The position numbers and the translations under genes are program-made. Below the pieces are notes generated by a model. It saw only the letters and a program-made list of their open reading frames with translations. It ran no database searches and was not told the origin of the DNA. DNA of 64,000 bases from Erigeron canadensis (Eukaryota; Streptophyta; Magnoliopsida; Asterales; Asteraceae), in the NCBI RefSeq assembly GCF_010389155.1, contig NC_057769.1:7192735-7256734 (forward strand), in the 5' to 3' direction. This document shows, piece by piece, positions 33,406 to 43,600 of this stretch. Position 1 is the stretch's first letter; each line of letters opens with the position of its first letter.

Positions 33406-33594
33406 GGGTAAAGGGAATATAAGGTTGTCCGACACCTAAGCTTAGGTGTAGAACCCCTCACATACTAATATTTTATTATTTCTTGTTTAATGAATAAATG
33501 CATGGGCCCCCATGATTTTTATAGATTAAAAAAACAATATGTGAGTGTTCCGCACCTAAGCTTAGATACCCGACAACCTTATATTCTCATCCCC
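33406..33594. mobile_element. (TA)n-flanked MITE family, full copy
   Basis: 189 bp between two (TA)n tracts. The arms are inverted copies of GAATATAAGGTTGTC, then CACCTAAGCTTAGGTG-like palindromes and CACATA(C/T)T. The centre is TAATGAATAAATGCATGGGC. It is the cleanest copy for defining family ends (GGGGATGAGAATATAAGG). Confidence 0.75.
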
Positions 33595-34346
33595 TATATA
33601 TATATATATATTATATTTTTAAATTACTATAAATCTAATGGCCGGTTAAAGCTAAAATTAAAATAGGTACTCATTTTATGTCAAAGAGGGTGGACATGGG
33701 TAAAAATTGGTTATCATTTTAATAGAATTAAAAGGTGGGCAAGGATGGAACTTTTAAAGGGCAAAAGGGGATTTCAGCCCTTCCATAAAAGCTTATTTTT
33801 AATATTAAATTTCTTATATATCCTCAAATTTAATTTTCATAATACATATCAGCCTCCTTCACAAAGCTAAATTTTATGTCTCATTGAGTTCCGCCCCTCC
33901 ATAATTAGTGTTCAAGTTCCGCCACTGAAGGTGGGTAACTAAAATGTTAAAAAGTTGCATCCTCTTTTAACAAAAATAAAAAGTAAGTGATTATGGTGGT
34001 AAAAAAAAAGGTTGCATCTCATTTTAATAAAAATAAAAGATGGGTAACCAAAGTGGCAAAAATAATAAAATGTTGAGTCTATGCGAGTGATTTTTCCCTT
34101 TCATCAAATACCCAACAAAATCAAAAAATAAAAGAGAAAATTAAAATAAAACTTAAAAATCCCATTAAGATAATAAAAATCACAATCAAATATTGAAAAA
34201 TTGCAGTAAAGTAATACAAAATAACAATGAGATAATCTCATTGTAATTTTCCAAAATCTCTGATTGCGATTTTGCGATATCTTATTAAGATTTTAACTTT
34301 CTCGTGATTTTTTAAAATCTACGGTAGTTAAGAGTCTTTTTAAATA
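33595..34346. other. AT-rich spacer
   Basis: No gene recognised. Direct repeats of GGTGGGTAACTAAAATG-like words near 33930-34060 suggest a decayed local duplication. Confidence 0.35.
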
Positions 34347-34647
34347 TCTATACTCTTGTATAAAAGAAACTGACCCCTTCCTTAAACTTTAAAAAATATG
34401 ATCTGTCTAATTCACCTCCCATCTTAATACATTCATATTTTCATTCTATACATTGTGACTAAAATACTATTACAAAAGTTTCAGACTTTATTAAACTTCT
34501 TTTTGTTCGTCAAAAATTTTTTTTTGTTATTGTCAAAAACTATCATACAAATAAAAGTTCCGATTAACTATTTGATTTGAAATTAACATTGTCACAACAC
34601 CTTGAACGTTGTCTATTTTTGCCGCTGCAACACGGGCACCCTTCTAG
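34347..34647 (+). mobile_element. Short Helitron (TC..CTAG)
   Basis: 301 bp from TCTATACTCTTGTATAAAAG to CTTCTAG followed by T. GCCGCTGCAACACGGGC precedes the end. Related to 21646-21937 (shared CTCCCATCTTAATACATTC and TGTGACTAAAATA). Confidence 0.75.
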
Positions 34648-35638
34648 TATTACTATATAGTAATAACGGGATTATTAACAAGTTCTTACCTCACATATTA
34701 TATTTGGTGTTGCCACATTTCGTTTACATAGAATAAAAGTTTGACCAAATAGAATATAAATTAAGATGAGTAAATTACATAAAATGATTTGTGTGATCTT
34801 TTTTTTTCATTATCTATCTTTCATTGAAAATGTTTGCATAAATTATTTTTACCGAGATAAAATTGCTACATAAACCGTTTTTCATCCAACATAAAAGTCT
34901 AATATACTCTTCTAACTTTAATTTTTTGATTTTTTTTAATGATTATATTATCTTTTTCGCTAACTAATATGTTAGTTAAAGAAAATGATACATTGTACTT
35001 TTTCCCTAAATTTTAACTAGTATCGACTTTCACTCATATAAACTTCTCCAATTCCGCTATCGTATGTGTCAATTCATCAATGTCATTCACTACAACAAAC
35101 ACATGCTCAAGAAGATCATTCTGACCATAGTTTACTCGCTTCATCACTGGTCTCATTACCCAATCTAGGTTTTCCTTTGAGGGTTTGGGATTTGATCATG
35201 TGTAAGATTGAATGTATTTATAAATAGGATTTTGCATATTTAGGTGTGAGTTAGGTAGTGTTATGTTGACTTCAAAGTTTGAAATTGAATCGATGTATTT
35301 ACATATACATGTTTTCAGATCACAAATGGGTCTTGTTGAGATTCAAAGTTTCATAGGTTTTTGTTAATGTTGTCTGGAATATTAGGGTGGTGATTACAAG
35401 TTGAATGAGGATGATAAGAAATACTTTGTTTAATATTGATTAACTAAAAAAAGAATAAATATCAAAAATAGAAGGATATATTGAACATTTATGTTGGATG
35501 ATGAGTGGTTTATGTAACAATTTTATTTTATTAGGGTTGGTTGTGCGAACATTTCTAACGATGGATGAATAATAAATAAATAAACATATAATATATAAAA
35601 TGTTATTTTTACAGGTGCGTATCAAATATCATATCGGA
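34648..35638. other. AT-rich spacer
   Basis: No gene or paired repeat recognised. Confidence 0.35.
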
Positions 35639-35639
35639 G

Positions 35640-35849
35640 GTTCCAAACTATGTTGCCTTAAACGGGGTCACACTAAAGAGTCCCCTCACCAATTACCTAG
35701 TAGAAGGAAAACTTCCTAATGCCCAAAGACAAGACAACATATTAAGGAAAAACCTTAAACTCTAAGACCTAAACCCGAGTCTCTACAAATTCAAACCTTC
35801 ATGGTCAGACTTCCTACCACCCAATGGTTATAAATAAAATGTTAACCAT

Positions 35850-35850
<1 letters not shown>
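35640..35850 (-). mobile_element. Possible degenerate SINE, minus orientation
   Basis: On the minus strand TTGGGTGGTAGGAAGTC resembles a pol III box A. About 30 bp on, AGGTTTGAATTTG resembles box B (GGTTCGAATCC). A (TAA)n/(CAA)n tract at 35852-35905 adjoins the presumed 5' side. No target duplication found. Confidence 0.3.
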
Positions 35851-35851
<1 letters not shown>

Positions 35852-35880
<29 letters not shown>

Positions 35881-35905
35881 TAACAACAACAACAACAACA
35901 ATAAT
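35852..35905. repeat. (ATA)n/(ACA)n microsatellite
   Basis: An uninterrupted trinucleotide tract that switches from ATA to ACA units and back. Confidence 0.85.
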
Positions 35906-37135
35906 ATGTTTCTTCTTTGGGGAACTTGGAGGAGGATACGATGACTTTACTCAGTCGAATTTAAAAACTTTGACGGCTCGGTACATAGGAATGGCCCCTA
36001 TTGTTTATTATAGCTAACAAATTAGGCACGATTAATTTCCTACTAATGCCTCGTTTTTTTTTATGGCAGGTGATTTTTTCACGGATCCTTTTAATTGGTA
36101 CCAGGAAATCATATACAAAAAGACTACTATGCCCTTACTACCCAATTTTAGTATCACCCATCTATGTTTTGACCCTTTAGATAATTCAAAATTTATTAAC
36201 TATTCAAAACTCAAACGGTCTCCACCATCACCAATTATTATGGTGACATCCATAATTTCGAATGAAGTAAACTTTCATCATCATATACGAGTACATTTTT
36301 TCATCCAAATTCAAGATATCCATTTTCAATCATTTATTAATTCATTAATCATCAATTTTGTCTATATCTGTATCTTTCAACAAATGTATAAATAACTTAC
36401 CTTGATCTCTTAATCAAACAACAACAAAAAATAACAATTGTAAAACACTACAAACACGAGAGTCGCCTATATAATGTTTTACCGTCAAATTCCCAAACCC
36501 AAGTAGCTTACTTAAGCTCAAGACTTTGTTTCTATGTAAAACCCATAAACTTCTCATCGTCTTTATCGAATACTTTGTGTTCATCGCCATCGGATTCATC
36601 ATCTTCGGGTTTAAACATCGATTATGTAACAAGGTACAGGCGCGTGTGTTGATCTAAACTTAATAGATCTAGAAATCAGATTTTGACAGTGGAGATTTGA
36701 AGGAAGTGGTGACGACGGAGAAAGCTCTTCAAATACCTACCATGAAGTATTATACGGCTACCATTCCTATTATTTATAGGTTTGAAATATTAATATTTAA
36801 AAGTAATAGCCTCGATGTAAACCAAGAAAATGAATGGTTGATGGTGATGGATTGATGAAAAAAAAATGTGGATTATGGGGATATTGAAAGGGAGCTGGAT
36901 ATTGTTTGGAAGGTTACACGTGAAAGGAAAATATTAGGTAAACATAGTTTAAAGGTATCATAGTCCATTCACACTAAATTTCATTGAATGAATGAGTTTC
37001 ATCCATGAAAGAATCAGCCTCCTTTTTTATTTAATAAACTTTATAATAAACTTAATACATTTAATTAACTTTTATTTAATAAACAAAAAATAATCGTCTA
37101 GTACTAACATTTTACTTAACAATTATACATTCAAC
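35906..37135. other. Spacer, no gene recognised
   Basis: Contains a 110-codon plus-strand frame (36063-36395) and a 72-codon minus-strand frame (36414-36632) with no recognisable domain. 36660-36780 is slightly GC-richer, but I see no exon structure. Confidence 0.35.
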
Positions 37136-38156
37136 CAGTGTCTTCGTGACTGGACTGGACCGGCTGGCCGGATCGGTTGGGCCGGGACCCGGCAGCCTTA
37201 GCGGTCCGGCTCTATATGTTTGACCGAACAAGCATCGAACCGTCCGGATTAATCAGTAACCGGAGGTTGAACAACGGTTTCGGGTTTTGATTTTCTTTAA
37301 CTTGGGCAAAATTTTGTTATCGCACCGTGGTGGAAAGGGGGTCAAAAGAGCTGAGAAACTTGAATGTGAGCAGATATATGCGATGATGTCGGTAACAACA
37401 ACGTAGATCTTTGCAGGCGTGCAGTGATGTCGGCGGCTCCGATGTGCAATAGATATAGAAACGAGAGAATGAGAGTTGGAGTTGCAAACTTGCAATCATC
37501 AGTCGTCGGAGTATATATCGGAGGATAAGGTGGCTTTGTTTTCCTCTGTAGTTTACTTTAGATGGGAGAGGAAGGAATATTCAAATATATTGGAATATGA
37601 AATTAAATGAATGGAATGGTCAAACTCAATTTGACATCTTATAGAAAGAAGAGAAAATTAGTGAGAGACAACCCATCTTTGATAAGTTATACGAGTAACT
37701 CATATTTTGGATATATGGTTTTGACATATTAACATTAGTAAGTATTGAGCATCTATTTTATATATTATATAATATAAATATAAAGAGAAAAGTGAGTATA
37801 GGGCTATTATACATCCAACTTGGGTAAAAAACCCTTCACATAACAATATTTTAATATTTTGAATAAATGTTTGGCCTCCATGACTTTTATCATTTAAAAA
37901 AAAATATGTGAGGGATTTTTTCATCCAACTTAGGTGCATAACAGTCTTATATTCCTTCCCCAAATATAAATTAAATATATAATACATATACTAGTTATAA
38001 TAAAGGGACATATCTATTAGTATTATGTATAATATATTCTATGTATATATTATAAATTATGTAAGTCATATATTTTTATTATACTAGCGTTATCCGGTTC
38101 TTTAGTTCGGTTCGACCGATCCGACCAGTAACTCTGATACGGTTATGAAAACATTG
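37136..38156. mobile_element. hAT-like element with nested MITE
   Basis: Left end CAGTGTCTTCGTGACTGG; right end in reverse CAATGTTTTCATAACCG, agreeing at about 13 of 17 positions. GGCCGG, CCGGTTC and GGTTCGACCGA words lie subterminally at both ends. CAGTG-type termini suit hAT, but the 8-bp flanks (CATTCAAC and CATAACCA) match poorly. The MITE at 37782-37962 sits inside. Confidence 0.45.
37782..37962. mobile_element. (TA)n-flanked MITE family, nested copy
   Basis: About 181 bp. The order AGTGAGTATAGGGCTATTAT, CACATAACAATATTTTAATA, TTTGAATAAATGTTTGG, ATATGTGAGGGA matches the copy at 21981-22166 closely, indicating recent amplification of this subfamily. Confidence 0.65.
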
Positions 38157-38340
38157 CATAACCACTCAATACATCCTTAACTTAATGAAAATCAGGCCTT
38201 AAATTATTATTAATTTAGAAATGGTGTTTTAATGATAATAAAATAAAAAAATAATATATAAAAATAATTAATAATAATAATTATAATATCATTAAGGCTC
38301 AACTTTATGAACAGTGCCACGTGCCATGTGGCGCTGTTTT

Positions 38341-39230
38341 ATTGGTCCACATGTATCCCGCATTTTTTATCAGATTTTGCCATATCGGATTCCGTTAAGG
38401 TTATTTTTTTTCCGATTTTTCTTGGTTTCCTACATAGTTTTTTGCTTTTGTGTTTTCTTTCCATTGGTCCACCTATACCCCGCGTTTTTTCGGATTTTGC
38501 CATTTCGGATCCCGTTAAAGTTATTTTTCTTTCAGTTTTTGTTGGTTTATTACATAGTTTTTTTGCTTTTGTGTTTTATTTCTATTGGTTCATCGTATAC
38601 CCCATATCACTATTTAGATTTTGCCATTTTGGATCCGTTTGGGGTTTTTTCTTGGTGTTTATCATAGTTTTTTTGGCTTTTGTGTTCCCAAATAATATAT
38701 TGGAAAGTTTTACTCAACATTTTATTTTTCCTTTGTTATTTCTATTTTCTTTAAGGTTATTTATCTTTCTGTTTATCTTGGTTTTTTGATACCTTTTTTT
38801 TTGCTTATATGATCTCTATTATTGGTTCATCAGATTTCCCGCATCACTATTTAGATTCTGACATTACGGATCCCATTTGGAGTTTTTCTTTCGTTTTTTT
38901 TTGCATGGTTATCAATAGTAACCATGCTTATTAAAACTTGACATGTGACATCGGTTATAAAGTGACACATCGCACATTTCTTATAGTTTGGATTTTGCCA
39001 CATTGCATCCTGTTCGGATTTTGTCACGTCTTTTTCTTTTTTAGTTTTGTTTTTCCTTTTCGGATTTTTTATTACGGGTTACTTCTGTTGTTTTTTTCAC
39101 ACTTTTTATTTGTCATTCAACCTTATTGTGATACACCCCGTACCACTACTTGCATTTTGCTATATTGCATCCACTTGATATCTGAATTAATATATTGATA
39201 TTTTTGTCATATCACATCCCGTTCAAGTTT
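38341..39230 (+). repeat. Degenerate ~120-bp tandem array upstream of SEC24
   Basis: The unit begins ATTGGTTCA or ATTGGTCCAC and contains CCCGCAT, GATTTTGCCAT, CGGATCCCGTT, then TTGCTTTTGTGTT. Unit starts are at 38341, 38463, 38584 and 38821, so spacing is 122, 121 and 237 (two units of about 119). Further decayed copies reach about 39230. T-rich composition gives long but meaningless frames (38307-38789). Confidence 0.7.
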
Positions 39231-39339
39231 CTACTACATGTTACGTTTTGGTTTCTTGCATATTTTTAAACAAACATATTAATGAGAAAATTATTTTTTA
39301 ATTAAGCTGTTGAAAATTCACGACATATATACTAAAATA

Positions 39340-40573
39340 ACGAACCATTTCAACAAAGGAATTGAGACCCCGCAACCCAAAATTTTCTAGGTTTAATTAT
39401 TTCACAGCCATTTACTCTCTTCTTCTTCACCAATTCCTATCGATTTCACCCTCAAACTTGAATTAACCCACAACAAACACAATCACTATTACTATTTCAC
39501 ACAAATACAACAACCACCAAAAAAAAAACTAAAACTCCAATTAATTATTTATACATGTACATATATTATAATTAATTTTTTTTTTATAATTATACATTCC
39601 AGTCTATCGATAGATACAGATACAAACCAAAATTTTCATTCTTTCTTAGTCGCACTTATCGCTCGCCGATCACCGTTTGCCATCTCCGCCGGCATCCTAA
39701 TTTAGATCTCTTCCGATCAGGTCAATTCCATGATATATATCTATATCTATATATATATATGTTGATTGTTACTGTAATTTATTTTGATCTAACTGAGTAC
39801 ATGTTGAATTAGAATATATATGATGATGGAAAAGGTTTGATCTTTATGAAAGTTTGTAACTTTTTGTTTTTGAAGTAAAGATTTTACTAGTATTTATGTA
39901 TTGAAATTGAACTCTCTCTTTTTTTTCTTTTTTATTTTTTTTTATGTATTGCTCTTATTGTGAAGATAATTCTTATTAAGCTGATACTCATATTAGTATT
40001 TACGAGTGTTTGTTATTGCGTATCTACAGCCGCGTATATCTTAGTGAAAGAATTGCCTTCCCTAGTATAAGTATAACTTCATATTGTGCAACTGAATGGG
40101 AAATGAAAACTATCAAAAGTGCCAAACACTTTCAAAAACTTATAAAAATAGGCAAAATTCCTTAAAAATTGCTAGTGTTAAAAAAGGAAACTTATGAAGT
40201 CATCTAGTCGTTATCGTTATTTTGCACGGATTCGAAGCTAGTGTTAAAAAAATTGTGCTACGGGTCATTTTCCATCTTGGTTCTGCCACTGACATACGGA
40301 CATTATAAATGGGATCTGATGATGCATGTGCATCCATGTATCGATGCATATATCATATATTATGTATATGTAGATATGAACAAGAATAGCTACAGTGTGG
40401 CCCCTTTGTGCCAGTGGTGCTTCTTCATTAGCTATTTGACCGTGCATGCTTATGATGTGTGTTACTTACACACGCTATAGTTTTATATTTGTCTTAATCT
40501 AACAATATCATGTAAAATGTAATTTTGAGTTTTTTTTTAGAAATGACACGTTTGGAATTGTGTGTTCTTGCAG
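39340..40573 (+). promoter_or_regulatory. SEC24 promoter edge, 5'UTR exon and 5'UTR intron
   Basis: 39360-39720 is a CT/CA-rich, ATG-poor leader-like stretch (CTCTTCTTCTTCACC, GCTCGCCGATCACCG). It ends CCGATCAG followed by a GTCAATT donor at 39721. TTCTTGCAG at 40565-40573 is a good acceptor, 54 bp before the start codon. A leader intron of about 850 bp is inferred; no transcript confirms it. Confidence 0.4.
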
Positions 40574-40627
40574 ATTATTTATGAAAGCTCAGCAATAACG
40601 TGATATATTGTAATATATCTGCAAGGG

Positions 40628-43600
40628 ATGGGGACTGAAAACCCTAACCGTGTAAATACTTATCAACGGCCAAATGCGAATCCTTTTGCTCCTCCTCAAA
40701 GTAGCATGCCCATTTCTTCATCTCCTCCCGTGGTTGGATCAGAGGCTTCTGCTTTTAGACCAACACCAGTCCCTGCTACTATGAGTACAGTGCCTGGCAC
40801 GTCAAATACGACTCCATTTTCTTCTTCAGGGCCTGCGGTTGGATACGGGACTCCTGGTTTTAGACCTATGCAACCAGGCAGGCCTACTCCTTCATTTGGT
40901 CCTCCAACTACAGGACCTATCCAGCGTTTCCTGACTCCGCAGTTTCCCTCAACATCTCAACCACCCTTGCCTCAGACTTCCAATGCGGGGCCGTCCATAT
41001 TGCCTCCGACAATGAGACCTCCTCCTCCCAGTCATGTTCCATCCATGTCGACATCCCTAAATCGTCAGCCACAGATGCCACCACCAATGGGATCTCCACC
41101 TCAAAACCTGTACAGTGCTTCTTCTAATAGTTTTCCTCCGAGATCTTTTGTAGACTCACCTTTTACTGCTTCCAGGCCGAACATGCAGCAACCGCCACTC
41201 TCAACGGGACCTCCTTATCCATCTACTTTACCTGGTTATCAAGGTATGCAGAGTAGCCCAGTAAGCCCACCACCACCGCCACCGCCACTTTCTTATCAAG
41301 GAGGTTATGTTCCATCTCAGCCTACCATATCTGCCCCTTTTTCTTCTCATCAAGGTGCTTATAGACAAGCGCCACCAGTTGCATCTTCACCAGGAATGTA
41401 TTCAGCGCCTGCAATGGGACCTACGTCAGGTTTGGCAGAAGACTTCAGCTCTCTTTCTCTTGGACCTGCTCCTGGATCTTTTGATTCTGGGGTTGATGCT
41501 AAAGTGTTGCCAAGACCATTGGATGGCGATATAGAACCAAGCTCTTTCGCTATGACGTATCCCATGAATTGTGATTCTAGATATTTACGACTTACGACTA
41601 GTGCTATACCAAATTCGCAGTCTCTGATTTCGAGGTGGCAGTTGCCTCTTGGAGCAGTTGTCTGTCCCCTAGCCGAAACTCCCAAGGGGGTGAGTGTCTA
41701 TGTATTGATAGCCACTAGTAGATGTTAGATTTGCTATTGAACAAATCAATTATTTTACTTCTGAACGTTTCATTTTTCAGGAGGAAGTTCCTGTAGTTAA
41801 TTTTGCGACAACGGGCATAGTTCGTTGTAGAAGATGCCGTACATATGTTAACCCATATGTGACTTTTACAGATAGCGGAAGAAAGTGGAAGTGCAATATA
41901 TGTGCGTTGCTTAATGACGGTAATACTTTAAATTCCTTGTACCAATACATGAATTGTTTTTAAATTGGAAAGTGGTGGTTCAAACAATACGTAAACAATA
42001 TGCTGTTGCATATGGTGTTTTGTTGCTAAATCTGTAATTCCTAAGGTGTTCTTTATTCTTGTAATTGTGCTTCATATATGAGTTACATGTCTGCTTAGTA
42101 GAACAATAATCATTTCATAATACACAGTTCAAGGTGATTATTACGCTCAGTTGGATGCCACGGGAAAAAGAGTTGATCTAGATCAACATCCTGAGCTTAC
42201 AAAGGGTTCTGTTGAATTTGTTGCTCCAGCAGAATATATGGTTCGGCCTCCGATGCCACCAGTATACTTTTTTTTGATTGATGTATCAATATCTGCAGTC
42301 AAAAGTGGAATGCTTGAGGTAAGCCTTCACTTGGATATACTCTTGGAGCTCCTTCCTGTTGCCATAGGACTATTACATTTTCATTTCTTTGTACATGTCA
42401 TAGTAGAATAGCAAAGACGAGAATAATACATAAATCTTGACTCGTTGAGATTTGTTGATTCATATAAGTCCCAGCAAAACATTTCTGCATGTTCTTTCAA
42501 ACCAGATTATATATATATCAGAGTAAATTACTTTTTTCGTCCGAGAAGTTGGCACGCTTTTCATTTTTGATCCCTTAAGGGAAAAAGTGTCAATTTCTAC
42601 CTTAAAGTTGGCAAAAATTTGCAATTGAAGTCCTTTTGCGAGACGGTGTTAAGTTTCGGTCGTTAACGTTTGCACGTGCAAAACACGTGAGGGCATTAAT
42701 GTCCTTTTCCCTTTACACTCGAGGGACTAAAAGTGCAAAATGAAACATGTTCAGGGACGAAAATTGCAATTTACTCTATTTATTATCATCATCTTCTTCT
42801 CAACTAAATCCAACCGGCGACTATTATTCCGGTCATCTTCTCCGGCTAATTTTCTGACACGTCTCCGGCAACAATATTAAATTTATATACAAATCCAAAA
42901 CAAACCCACAAATCTTCGTGCAAAATCAATACAAAATATTTACAAACAAACTTTCAAACCAGCATTAGAGTAATGGTAGTGGTAGTGAAGGACATGGTGG
43001 CTGGCTGCGGCGATGGTGTTGCTGATAGTGGCGACCGGCTGCGGCTGCTGTGGTGGTAGCTGTGATAAATGTAAGTGTGTGTTAGTGGCGGATCTTAATA
43101 TTTTTAGCTGTGGAGGCCAAATTTTTTTTTTCCCATCGCTATGTTCCGGGTATATTATGGTCATGCAATACACTTAATCGGGTCGGGTCAAACAAAAATA
43201 ACACTAATAATCTAAGTTTTCCATTACAACAAAAAACTACAAAGACTTATGAATATACCAAGAGAACAGGCGTTGGATTGTAGATTGTGGGAGATATACC
43301 TTGTTACGTGGATTGTGGATTGTTGGCTAAAACATAAAATTACAAATGGACTAAGTGAATTGTGGGTTATAAAAACTAAAAAGGTAAATTTTATTTTTTT
43401 CTAGAGCCTAAAACTCAAAAAAAGGAGGAAGACCTTATTACGTGGATTGTGAATTGTAGGCTAAAACATAGAATTAATAATGAACGAAGTGAATCGTGGG
43501 TTATAAAAATTAAAAAGGTAAATTTTATTTTTTCTTGAGCCTAAAAGTCTAAAACTCAAAAAAGGGAGGAAGACCTTGTTACGTGGACTGTGAATTGTAA

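Noticed and set aside
38307..38789. 160-codon hydrophobic frame
   Set aside because: Produced by the T-rich ~120-bp tandem array; overlapping frames are equally long.
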